Positions 1 to 6,939 of a stretch of DNA of 14,389 nt are shown here, piece by piece. Origin of the DNA: Desulfobacteraceae bacterium (GTDB lineage: Bacteria > Desulfobacterota > DSM-4660 > Desulfatiglandales > HGW-15); assembly GCA_003819975.1 (NCBI GenBank), contig RPPU01000041.1, positions 1-14,389 on the forward strand, read 5' to 3'. The position numbers were made by a program, and so were the translations under genes. How positions within the stretch are numbered: the first letter of the stretch is position 1; the number at the start of each line of letters is the position of its first letter. Under the pieces are notes generated by a model. It did no database searches, was not told the DNA's origin, and saw only the letters and a program-made list of their open reading frames with translations.

Positions 1-861
1 CGGGTGGAAATGCCGCCCAAGCCGGGCATTCATACCCGACCGGATGCGTTTATTCATGCCATGCCGGCTTATATTCCGAGCATGGAATCGGCGGGCGTCA
101 AGTGGGTCAGCGGTTACCCGGCCAACCAGCAAAAGGGGTTGCCTTATATCACGGGTTTGTTGATTTTAAACGACGCGGATAACGGCATTCCGCTCGCGGT
201 TATGGATTGTTCCTGGATCACGGCCATGCGCACGGGCGCGGCTACGGCCGTGTCAGCCAAATATCTGGCGCGTCAAGAGAGTTCGACCGTCGGGATCTGC
301 GCTTGCGGCGTGCAGGGACGCAGCAACCTGGAAGCGCTGGCCTGTTTGTTCAAGATCAAGAAGGTGCGGGCTTATGATGTTTACCCGGAAGCGGCCCAGA
401 AATACGCCCAAGAAATGCAGCGCAAATTGAATTTGGAAATTGAAGTAGTACAGAGCGCGGAAGAGGCGGTCAAAGGGCTCGATATCGTGGTCACCAGCGG
501 GCCGATCCTGAAACACCCGAAACCCACGGTGCAGGCCGGTTGGCTTAAGAAAGGCGGGTTTGCCAGCCTGGTGGATTTTGATTCCTATTTTAGTGGTCCC
601 GCCATTCAAGAAGCACAGAAACTCTCGACCGACGATGTCCCGCAGATGGACTACTACCGCACGGTCGGCTATTTCAAGGAAACGCCCCGGCCGTATGCGG
701 ATCTGGGCGAAGTAGTGGCGGGCAAGAAAACGGGGAGAGAGAATGAAGACGAGCGCTGCATTGCCATTAACCTCGGTATTGCCCTGGACGACATGGCCGT
801 GGCGCCGTTGATCTATAAAAAAGCTAAAGAAAAAGGGATCGGGGTCGAATTACCGCTTTGA
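1..861 (+). CDS. Ornithine cyclodeaminase / mu-crystallin family protein (5' partial)
   Basis: The frame is open to the left edge, so the gene starts upstream; the GTG at 4 is probably internal. Numbering from that GTG, the protein shows the family's order: a substrate-binding Lys in GVKWVSGYPAN (Lys33), the MRTGAATAVSAKYLA segment (Arg76-Thr77), a Rossmann nucleotide loop (about 97-105), a candidate catalytic Asp at 191 or 193 (its distance from Lys33 matches that in Pseudomonas ornithine cyclodeaminase), and the C-terminal DLGEVVAGKKTGR and GIALDDMAVA motifs. Family members are cytosolic NAD(P)-dependent enzymes acting on amino or imino acids (ornithine cyclodeaminase, alanine dehydrogenase, ketimine reductase), and the substrate cannot be told from sequence. 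Family length is about 310-350 residues, so roughly 35-50 N-terminal residues are missing. The dinucleotide loop is odd: it reads CACGVQG where GTGVQA is usual. No downstream partner; a non-coding spacer follows. Confidence 0.88.
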   Translation, partial: RVEMPPKPGIHTRPDAFIHAMPAYIPSMESAGVKWVSGYPANQQKGLPYITGLLILNDADNGIPLAVMDCSWITAMRTGAATAVSAKYLARQESSTVGICACGVQGRSNLEALACLFKIKKVRAYDVYPEAAQKYAQEMQRKLNLEIEVVQSAEEAVKGLDIVVTSGPILKHPKPTVQAGWLKKGGFASLVDFDSYFSGPAIQEAQKLSTDDVPQMDYYRTVGYFKETPRPYADLGEVVAGKKTGRENEDERCIAINLGIALDDMAVAPLIYKKAKEKGIGVELPL

Positions 862-1285
862 AGATTTTTAGACGGGATTAACAGGATTTTTAAAATTACA
901 GATTCAAGATTGGACGATTTTCTTCAGTCTGTGGTTTATAATTTTCTTTTATAACCGGAAACGAGAAACCATAAATCAGTAACCATGGATTATTCACCGC
1001 CCGCTTCGCTCGAGGCGCAGAGTTCGTAGAGATATTCTTGAAAGGCTTAGCAGGATTTTATGATTTTTTATTGATTTGATAACCAGAAACTAAAAACCAG
1101 AGACCACAAACCATAAAGCTACATCTGATGACTGGGGACCGGTGACTGGTGACTGTTTTTTATGTGACTGTTTTTTTCTTGTCAAAAAAATGCAATCCTG
1201 CTAAAAATAAAAATGTTCCATATCTCAACTCTTATAATCAAAAGCCAATATCTAAACGCCTAATGTGCGTTTTTAAGAGGTAGTC
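862..1285. repeat. Non-coding spacer with two diverged copies of a repeat unit
   Basis: No convincing gene lies here. Two related stretches are visible. The first has GGATTAACAGGATTTTT at 875-891 followed by ATAACCGGAAACGAGAAACC from 951. The second has GGCTTAGCAGGATTTTA at 1044-1060 followed by ATAACCAGAAACTAAAAACC from 1079. Both keep the order 'cttAxCAGGATTTT', an AT-rich stretch, 'ATAACCxGAAAC', then 'CCATAAA'. After them comes a perfect 7-bp tandem GGTGACT-GGTGACT (1141-1154) and a further GACTG-T-run (1166-1177). Such short repetitive text is common between genes in some environmental bacterial genomes; its function is unknown. Confidence 0.5.
1179..1238 (+). promoter_or_regulatory. Candidate promoter(s) for the DUF4262 gene cluster
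   Basis: Two sigma-70-like options precede the 1286 gene. TTGTCA (1179-1184) is followed after 17 bases by TAAAAA (1202-1207). Separately, a perfect TATAAT lies at 1233-1238 but has no recognisable -35 at the right distance. Either would give a short leader ending in the AAGAGG ribosome site at 1275-1280. Assigned from position and consensus only. Confidence 0.3.
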
Positions 1286-1711
1286 ATGGATTTTAACCAT
1301 CTTCTGAATCATCCCCATGCTACTTTCCATGATTCCATCCTCGAACGGTTGGAGATCGATTATGTGGGGAAAAAGGCTTGCCTTCAGTTTCAGATTAGTA
1401 CCGGTGATCCTGAATCAAAAGATCCGGTGGTGCGGGAAAGCATGCGCTCCGGGCAACTCAATATTACGGGTTTGCTTTTCCTGACTATTGAACCGCCGGA
1501 TGAAAGCTATCCGTATCAAAAAGCGGAAGGGCTTTGGGTTGATGAAGGTGAAGTCGGCGAAGGGATTCCCAAAAATATGCTGAAACTGCCGAAAAATCTG
1601 CCTCCCGGTGCCTTTGTTCATTGGTTTTTTGTCAATGATTGGAACAGTTTATATCTCTCGCGGCAGCTAAGGTGGAGTTTAACTGATTATGAGATTTGGA
1701 TATTAATATGA
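1286..1711 (+). CDS. Hypothetical small protein with an HDSxLxxLxIDY motif
   Basis: This is a 141-residue soluble protein with no signal peptide or membrane segment. A good ribosome site (AAGAGG, 1275-1280) lies five bases before the ATG. The N-terminus carries FHDSILERLEIDY (14-26) followed by a beta-type stretch (ACLQFQIS). This 'His-Asp, hydrophobic alternation' pattern is shared by several families of small beta-rich proteins, including some predicted immunity proteins of polymorphic toxins, but I cannot place it in one family. The C-terminal third is rich in aromatic residues (WFFVNDWNSLYLSRQLRW). Its stop overlaps the next gene's start by four bases (ATGA, 1708-1711), so the two are almost certainly co-transcribed and translationally coupled. 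Function unknown. Confidence 0.75.
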   Translation: MDFNHLLNHPHATFHDSILERLEIDYVGKKACLQFQISTGDPESKDPVVRESMRSGQLNITGLLFLTIEPPDESYPYQKAEGLWVDEGEVGEGIPKNMLKLPKNLPPGAFVHWFFVNDWNSLYLSRQLRWSLTDYEIWILI

Positions 1712-2460
1712 TTCCCGAAGATCATAAAGAACATGATAAGTTAGCAGAACAAACGATTATCAAACATGTCGAAGAATACGGATGGCATATTGCTTATTTT
1801 GAAAGCAATGGTTATGCCCCGACTTTCGCTTATACTATCGGGTTATATAAAACTTTTAAGCACCCGGAAATTATATCTTTTGGCTTAAATACCGATATTT
1901 TGACTTGGATTTTAAATCATGCCGGCGGAATGATAAAAAACGGTGAAATAATTGAAATCAATAAGCTGTATGATGGGTTTTTAGAAAACTTTCCGGTCCA
2001 ATTTTTAGAAGTACAAATGGAAAGTTATTCAGAATACTTCGGATATGGAAGTTGGTTTTATGATTGGCATGATTTTCCGGCGTTCCAACTAGTCTGGCCC
2101 GACAAAGAATCAAAATTTCCTTGGGAGGAAGGGTTCAATAAAGACTGGAAAGTTTTGCAAAAGCTTTTGGATCGGGATACGCATTTCAAATTTTATGAGT
2201 TGAAAAATTTGGGTGTTTATACGACCCGAAGGGTTATGGAAGATAAATATCCGATTCTTTATGTTCACCATGAAAAAGATGGAGATTGGCAATTTCTAGG
2301 GGGTACAACCAATAAATCGAAAGATATCAAGCTGGTATGTCTTGAAGAAATTGTAAAATTGGATCCGACGATCAATGCTTTATGTGATCTTCCGTACGGA
2401 TGGAAAGCGGAAAGAAAAACCGTGGCAGAAAATTGGGATAGGTCGGAGTGTGAAGAATGA
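1708..2460 (+). CDS. DUF4262 domain-containing protein
   Basis: A longer reading from TTG at 1696 is possible, but the ATG at 1708 overlaps the upstream stop as ATGA and has a better start codon, so I use it (250 residues). The DUF4262 hallmarks are present in order: GW (25-26), FAYTIGL (40-46), HPEIISFGL (52-60), FQLVWPD (126-132) and FPWEEGF (137-143). A second C-terminal block follows: VHHEKDGDWQF (186-196), then Leu-Glu-x-Ile...Asp-Pro and DLPYGWKAER (227-236). This block often accompanies the domain. The biochemical role of DUF4262 is not established to my knowledge. The protein is soluble. It is the middle gene of a three-gene chain with ATGA overlaps on both sides. Base composition is AT-richer than the flanking genes, which hints at separate ancestry. 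Confidence 0.85.
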   Translation: MIPEDHKEHDKLAEQTIIKHVEEYGWHIAYFESNGYAPTFAYTIGLYKTFKHPEIISFGLNTDILTWILNHAGGMIKNGEIIEINKLYDGFLENFPVQFLEVQMESYSEYFGYGSWFYDWHDFPAFQLVWPDKESKFPWEEGFNKDWKVLQKLLDRDTHFKFYELKNLGVYTTRRVMEDKYPILYVHHEKDGDWQFLGGTTNKSKDIKLVCLEEIVKLDPTINALCDLPYGWKAERKTVAENWDRSECEE

Positions 2461-3083
2461 AAAAAAACCGCTATAGGGTAAAATTTATTCTCATATTATC
2501 GTTATTGTTCTCGATCCAATGTTCGAGAGACGACCAATCTGCTTTGATAAACTATCAAAGTGATTCCGGCAAAATCGATCAATTAAGGAATGCGGTCGGG
2601 AAGGTATCGGATAAAAGTGATATACAACAATTCGCTTCTGTTAATGCAATATTTCAATATCAAAATTCTCTGGATTGGTCACTTCTTGATTTTCAATGGG
2701 TTCATGCTGGCTATATTCCTGGTGAAAGAAGCGGGAATATTGTATATCCACTTGAGACCATTGATCCGTTAACGTATGATATCTTTATAGATTCTCCGGA
2801 GGCAATTTCTTTTCAAAATTTGGATATTAAAAGAAAGGTCTATTATAAAAAGAAGGAAGCTGAATTGGTGATTGCCAAATATATGTCGAAAATGAAACCT
2901 AACGCACGTATTACGCTCGCAAAACATTTCTATATAAGTGAAAAAGGTTTAGAAAATGAAATCGATGAGATCCAGGAGTGGTTGGTGTCACAAGGATTCA
3001 AGAATATCACTTTTATTATAGCATCAAGCTTTAAAGGGTCAGACATCGTGCGTCAATATTGGAACGATAAAATTATACGTTAG
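2457..3083 (+). CDS. Putative lipoprotein of unknown function
   Basis: This 208-residue protein starts at the ATG that overlaps the DUF4262 stop (ATGA, 2457-2460). The N-terminus is a typical export signal: basic (MKKNRYRVK), then hydrophobic (FILILSLLF), then SIQC with Cys22. That could be a lipobox, although Gln before the Cys is atypical (Gly or Ala is usual). The mature part is hydrophilic and AT-coded, with no membrane segments. It ends in an alternating helix/strand region (ENEIDEIQEWLVSQGFKNIT) that resembles a small alpha/beta domain. No family recognised. It probably acts at the cell envelope, while its two upstream operon partners look cytosolic. Confidence 0.72.
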   Translation: MKKNRYRVKFILILSLLFSIQCSRDDQSALINYQSDSGKIDQLRNAVGKVSDKSDIQQFASVNAIFQYQNSLDWSLLDFQWVHAGYIPGERSGNIVYPLETIDPLTYDIFIDSPEAISFQNLDIKRKVYYKKKEAELVIAKYMSKMKPNARITLAKHFYISEKGLENEIDEIQEWLVSQGFKNITFIIASSFKGSDIVRQYWNDKIIR

Positions 3084-3156
3084 AGGCGAGACGTTGCTCT
3101 AAAGCAAATAAGAATTTTTGTGCGGAGTCGGAGTGAAATAATATGGAGATTGTTGT

Positions 3157-4308
3157 ATGAAAATTAGATCTGGTTTAATTTTTATTTCCGCAACGCTTTT
3201 CTTATTCATAAGTGCTACCGAATGCCTCGCTTCCGGCGGCCGGTTGTATTCTGGTAAGCCGCTTGCACCGAATGAAGTTGCTCTCTTTATTCTTCAAAAT
3301 GAATGCAAGGTCGATTATTTTAAAGAAGAAGGCATGCCGGAATTAAAATTATCTTTTGCTTTTCAACAGGGTGAGGTAATTCCCGGTCGTAATTATTACC
3401 TATGTATTGGTTATGATTTTCGCGGGGCTGGCATCACAAGTAAATCAATTGGTTGTTCGACGGTTGTGCTCGATCCTTTACCTGGACATGTTTATTATAT
3501 CTATCCGGAATTAATGCCGCCGGATCATTGGAAACCAATCTGTATCGATATTGCCAATGATGAAGATTATAAAAAAATCCCAAATGGCGACCGCATCCAA
3601 AAAAGGGTAAAAGCTTATTTTGACGGAGATCGACGCGAAATAACTAAAGGTTATATCGTCTCAAAATCGGATAGAATGGGCAAGCCGGAACCCAATTCTA
3701 AAAATAGAAATGACTTCATGTCATGTCAGACAATCTTTGACAATAACCCAAATCACGGAAATTATTTCCATCATTTTCTTAAAAATTTGAATAAAAGCAA
3801 AATATTGATCAATAAAAAATCGGTTTTTACCGTTGCCGGTTTGTCGTTTTCCGATCCGGAATGGATCATTCTTATTTATGAAACGAAAGAAAGAGTTTAT
3901 ATGGTCGAAAAAATAATCGCGAAAAGTTCTGTCTGGCAGGAGTTGAACGAGCAGGCCCAAAGACGATATCTAAGTCTGGAACATGTGCCGAAGACGGCCA
4001 ATATTCTTCTCCCAAAATTATCTATTCAATATAAAAAGCAGATTTCCGATAAAACGTCCAATATTCTTAAACAAGCCTTTGAAAAGGTCACGAGTCAAAG
4101 TGGTAGAGATGTCGCAGGAAATTCGCATGAAGAAAAAAAGCTTGAAAACAGGATACTCTTCCTCATATCACCGGAAAATGACTGCGGCCAACCTGTGTGG
4201 GAATTGAACTCGGAGTATGCAGAAAAACTCGGATTGATAAGTGATTTACTTGAAAAATATTTACAAGATCAAGCAACAGAAAGAGACATCTTCAATGCGG
4301 TGAATTAG
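3157..4308 (+). CDS. Hypothetical exported protein
   Basis: This is a 383-residue protein with a clear Sec signal peptide: MKIR, a hydrophobic core (7-21), and a likely cut after CLA (Ala25). TGGAG lies about ten bases before the ATG. The mature N-terminus (35-120) looks like a small beta domain with two Cys pairs (ECKVDYF, YLCIGYDF, GCSTVVL, KPICIDI); these could form disulfides in the periplasm. The C-terminal half is helical and Lys/Glu-rich. No family recognised. It lies 73 bases after the lipoprotein gene on the same strand and shares its AT-rich composition, so it may belong to the same transcription unit. Confidence 0.7.
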   Translation: MKIRSGLIFISATLFLFISATECLASGGRLYSGKPLAPNEVALFILQNECKVDYFKEEGMPELKLSFAFQQGEVIPGRNYYLCIGYDFRGAGITSKSIGCSTVVLDPLPGHVYYIYPELMPPDHWKPICIDIANDEDYKKIPNGDRIQKRVKAYFDGDRREITKGYIVSKSDRMGKPEPNSKNRNDFMSCQTIFDNNPNHGNYFHHFLKNLNKSKILINKKSVFTVAGLSFSDPEWIILIYETKERVYMVEKIIAKSSVWQELNEQAQRRYLSLEHVPKTANILLPKLSIQYKKQISDKTSNILKQAFEKVTSQSGRDVAGNSHEEKKLENRILFLISPENDCGQPVWELNSEYAEKLGLISDLLEKYLQDQATERDIFNAVN

Positions 4309-4371
4309 ATAATTCCTGCTAATTGAATTCTTGCAACAAAAACAGATACCATAAAAAATCCGGTAGCTTTA

Positions 4372-4386
4372 GGCTTGGTCCAAGCC
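4372..4386. promoter_or_regulatory. 15-bp palindrome upstream of the 4408 gene
   Basis: GGCTTGGTCCAAGCC is a perfect 7-bp inverted repeat around a single central base. It lies in the 99-base gap between two genes, 21 bases before the ATG at 4408. The one-base centre favours a dimeric protein-binding site over an RNA hairpin. No binding protein can be named. Confidence 0.35.
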
Positions 4387-4407
4387 AATAGGCTAACAAC
4401 GATATTT

Positions 4408-5166
4408 ATGATATATTTTAAGAATTTAATTGAATCACGAGATAAGAAAGTGAAAATTCCCATATGGAGCATGGCAATTGTCCTTCTTTTGCTGGTCTGC
4501 GGAACCGCGGGTGCCGACGTTTACGATGATTTCAACGGCGCCGGGATTGACGAGCAGAAATGGGTAACAGCGGGGAGCGGGTTTTCGCAACCGGGTGACG
4601 GCTATCTGCATTTTTCCGGCAGCACAGGCGACCGAAGCGGCCTGACCTCGAAAAAGCTTTTTCAATCCGGTATTTTCACCTTGTCTTTCAGCGATTATCA
4701 GTGCAATAACCGTGCGCCCAGCGGCAAAGGTTTGGGATCCATTGCCGGATTCGGTCTGGGCAGCCGGGGATCCAATAATTGGGTGCGGATCGAGCGCGGT
4801 CAAATCGACAGCGGAGGCTATATCGAAGTGAATTGGGTTGAGCCCAATGAAAGCGGCCATCCCATTCATGTCAACTGGTTGCCTTCCGAGATCTTGTCCG
4901 GATTTCTGCAAATCCGCTATGACGGCACTCGGGTAACTTTCTTCTATCGCGTGAAAGATATGGATGAATGGAAGCCAATACCAAAGACAAGCCGGGATGG
5001 ATCTCCCATCTCAAAGTCACCTTTAATTATAACTCCGAGCTGGGGCACGGAAGTGCCGCTGTTCATTACCGCCTTTCCCGGAGGCGGGAAATCGTCGCAT
5101 TATTCTTTAAGCTTTAAAGTAGATAAGGTAGACGTTGGCGTTCCGGGTGCGGAACAAGCTAACTAA
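4408..5166 (+). CDS. Exported protein, probable concanavalin A-like (lectin/glucanase) fold
   Basis: Three starts are possible: TTG 4375, ATG 4408 and GTG 4450. The GTG start would give a textbook signal peptide (MKIPIWSMAIVLLLLVCGTAGA, cut before DVYDDF); the ATG adds 14 residues ahead of it and has no good ribosome site. The mature protein opens with YDDFNGAGIDEQKW, the usual beginning of LamG/GH16-like beta-sandwich domains ('DDF-G-x-LD-x-x-W'). It continues with Gly-, Ser- and Trp-rich alternating strands (FTLSFSDYQ, GFGLGSRGSNNWVRIERG, FLQIRYDGTRVTFFYRV). I see no GH16 catalytic ExDxxE motif, so carbohydrate binding is likelier than hydrolysis. It is GC-richer than the block before it. 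Function inferred from fold only. Confidence 0.68.
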   Translation: MIYFKNLIESRDKKVKIPIWSMAIVLLLLVCGTAGADVYDDFNGAGIDEQKWVTAGSGFSQPGDGYLHFSGSTGDRSGLTSKKLFQSGIFTLSFSDYQCNNRAPSGKGLGSIAGFGLGSRGSNNWVRIERGQIDSGGYIEVNWVEPNESGHPIHVNWLPSEILSGFLQIRYDGTRVTFFYRVKDMDEWKPIPKTSRDGSPISKSPLIITPSWGTEVPLFITAFPGGGKSSHYSLSFKVDKVDVGVPGAEQAN

Positions 5167-5820
5167 TAAAAATAGGGCATAAATGATCAAAATTAGGATA
5201 GTTTTTAAGGCTTAAAAAACAAAATTTCCGATCCGGTTGAGCACTCAAGCATCCAATTCAGCCAACCAATTACCGGCACGTAAGATGTTGATGTTGTCCT
5301 GAAATTTTTCCTGGTGTAGATGGTGCACTCATTGAGCGGTTTGAGATTGGGGTAATTGGGCCATAAAATGGAAAGGATTTAGAAAATTTTTTCTTTTTGC
5401 CGCCCTCGGTTTTGAGATCGTTCAATTTAGATTTTATGATCTGATCCTATGGGTAGCGCTACATGCTGACTTTTCAGCAGTCCTTTGCATAAAAGGCACG
5501 ACTTTTGTGCAAAGCTTTGCATTTTGGTTAGATTTAAAATTCACATTGTAAACAATGCCTTGTATTTTAAGCAAAATCCGCTTAAAATAACCCTGTAAAA
5601 TATGCAAATTAAAAGATTTCCTCTTCGGTGTTCGGTTTTCGCAGGAGGTTTTATCCTTTCATGACCGGACTCTATCTCTTCCGCTTTACATGGTGGAACA
5701 GTTACCGCGGTTGTGCCGCGGCCTGATCGAATCGGGATTGGTTTGATCCACGTCTTTCCCGAGATTGGATTGAACATGTTTAATAGTTAATGGATTTTAC
5801 AATCTAAGAACAAAATTATT
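5167..5820. other. Long spacer without a convincing intact gene
   Basis: No reading frame here carries a ribosome site and a recognisable product. The part from 5245 to 5378 may hold a frameshifted minus-strand protein relic (see findings). The middle (5465-5589) holds a cluster of hairpins, listed separately. A 78-codon minus-strand open frame at 5541-5777 overlaps those hairpins and has no protein-like features, so I do not call it a gene. Confidence 0.5.
5465..5589. repeat. Cluster of four hairpins plus one palindrome
   Basis: In order: GCTGA/TCAGC (5465-5469 and 5474-5478, 4-base loop); TTTGCATAAAAG/CTTTTGTGCAAA (5484-5495 and 5502-5513, one mismatch in 12, 6-base loop); the perfect palindrome GCAAAGCTTTGC (5509-5520) overlapping its right arm; CATTG/CAATG (5544-5548 and 5553-5557, TAAA loop); and TATTTTAAGC/GCTTAAAATA (5563-5572 and 5580-5589, perfect, 7-base loop). 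None is followed by a T-run, so these are not ordinary terminators. They could be a structured RNA, protein-binding sites or a decayed mobile-element end. Confidence 0.5.
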
Positions 5821-5908
5821 ATGAAATATAAAGAGTACACGCGTAAAAATTATTTCAGAGCTGGATGAAGCGGTCTTTCGTCATTTCGATCGGGAAGTCA
5901 ACGCGCGT

Positions 5909-6451
5909 ATGTCCCAATATCTTGAAGATCATAAAGATCCTGAAGATATTTATCTCAAAAAACTCATTAAGGAATATCATCCTGAAGCCAAAAAGCATCT
6001 GAAATACGATTATCAGGAGATTTATCCGCGCTCGCGGAAGAAAAAATTAACCATGAAGCGGTTAACCAAACCGCGAATCAAGACCCGGAGGGAACGAAGG
6101 TACGATTTACCCGAGCCGTTGGATTTTTGCGACAGCCGGAATTCTTATCAGCAATATTTTTTTATACCTGAAGACAAAACCATTTGTCAGGGCGGGAGCG
6201 GGAGTTCAGGGCAACGCGAAGTTCAGAGCGCTTATGGTTATGCCTTCGCGCTGGTAAACAAAGAATATAAGATCCCCTCGTATCTGTTCATCCATGACCG
6301 GAATAACGAGCTCCGGTTTATCGATTCCATCGATCGTCTTTGTCTGGTGCCCAATGATGTCGGCAGCAATTATTCTCTCGACAGGCAAACGGCTGATACG
6401 CTCATGCAAGAGTCCTCAAGGTCCAATATTTCGATCCCATTCAAGGAATAA
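5909..6451 (+). CDS. Hypothetical protein, N-terminus apparently frameshifted
   Basis: The first usable in-frame start is the ATG at 5909, giving 180 residues. The frame is open back to 5825 and translates to protein-like text (IKSTRVKIISELDEAVFR, 5828-5881) but has no start codon there. An ATG at 5821 lies in another frame; removing one base near 5827 would join it as MKIKSTRVK... and give a protein of about 209 residues. So the natural gene was probably 5821-6451. The visible protein is hydrophilic, with a very basic middle (SRKKKLTMKRLTKPRIKTRRERR, shown here in part: residues about 46-70) and a C-terminal region rich in aromatic and Gly residues. No export signal, no family recognised. 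A DNA- or RNA-binding role would fit the basic stretch but is only a guess. Confidence 0.6.
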   Translation: MSQYLEDHKDPEDIYLKKLIKEYHPEAKKHLKYDYQEIYPRSRKKKLTMKRLTKPRIKTRRERRYDLPEPLDFCDSRNSYQQYFFIPEDKTICQGGSGSSGQREVQSAYGYAFALVNKEYKIPSYLFIHDRNNELRFIDSIDRLCLVPNDVGSNYSLDRQTADTLMQESSRSNISIPFKE

Positions 6452-6610
6452 ATCGCATTGAAATAATGTTATAGAGTGTGCGGTTCAGAGTATTAGTATG
6501 GGTTGATTTTTTAAAGTATAGAGCCCATTGCATCAAGCGATATTTTGTTATAAATAATGCTAATTCTATATTAATTTATAGCATTGAAGTTTAATTTAAG
6601 TTATTTTAAT

Positions 6611-6655
6611 CCGGCCAATATTGTTGACATTTTTTTTATCCCGGCATATTATTGT
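6611..6655. promoter_or_regulatory. Direct repeat around the toxin-antitoxin promoter (candidate operator)
   Basis: CCGGCCAATATTGTT (6611-6625) and CCGGCATATTATTGTT (6641-6656) are two similar boxes whose starts are exactly 30 bases apart, about three helical turns. The first touches the -35 box and the second covers the -10 box. Antitoxins of VapB-type modules commonly repress their own operon through repeated sites placed like this; the match here is inferred from position. Confidence 0.35.
6624..6652 (+). promoter_or_regulatory. Sigma-70-type promoter of the toxin-antitoxin operon
   Basis: TTGACA (6624-6629) is a perfect -35 box. It is followed after 17 bases by TATTAT (6647-6652), one mismatch from the -10 consensus. 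Transcription would begin near 6659, giving a leader of about 40 bases that contains the GGAGGT ribosome site at 6684-6689. It is the clearest promoter in the window. Confidence 0.7.
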
Positions 6656-6699
6656 TTTAGTCAAAAGGCAAAAGTTTTTGACTGGAGGTGAAAAAGAAA

Positions 6700-6939
6700 A
6701 TGAAAGCCGAAAATATCGCCCGCGAGATATCCACATTACCGCCAGAGGCACAAAAACAAATCTTGGACTTTATGGCTTTTCTTAAGGCTCGCTATCCGAC
6801 TGTTGTTGCCGCTAAAAAAGTGCGGCGAGCCAAATTATCGAATGAACCGTTCGTCGGTATGTGGCGAACACGGCGCGACATGCAAAATAGTGCCGATTGG
6901 GTGCGAAATCTTCGTCGCAACGAATGGGAGCGATCATGA
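6700..6939 (+). CDS. DUF2281-type antitoxin (VapB-like) of a PIN-toxin module
   Basis: This is a 79-residue protein. I start it at ATG 6700 because the strong GGAGGT site (6684-6689) lies ten bases before it; the GTG at 6688 overlaps that site. The N-terminal helix region ENIAREISTLPPEAQKQILD followed by FMAFLKARYP is typical of DUF2281 antitoxins. The C-terminus (PFVGMWRTRRDMQNSADWVR...EWER) matches the toxin-neutralising tail of this group, in which a short Trp/Arg-rich segment folds onto the partner nuclease. The gene's stop overlaps the toxin start as ATGA (6936-6939). It is intact, while its partner is broken. Its likely roles are toxin neutralisation and autoregulation of the promoter at 6624. 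Confidence 0.82.
   Translation: MKAENIAREISTLPPEAQKQILDFMAFLKARYPTVVAAKKVRRAKLSNEPFVGMWRTRRDMQNSADWVRNLRRNEWERS

Noticed and set aside
4435..4911. 158-codon minus-strand frame opposite the lectin-like gene
   Set aside because: The plus strand has a signal peptide and a fold signature; the minus frame has neither.
4450..5166. GTG 4450 as the main start of the lectin-like gene
   Set aside because: It gives the neater signal peptide but has only a poor GAGA-type ribosome site; kept as an alternative because the evidence does not decide it.
5541..5777. 78-codon minus-strand frame in the long spacer
   Set aside because: Its 3' end runs through hairpin sequences and the translation is low in protein-like character; no ribosome site.
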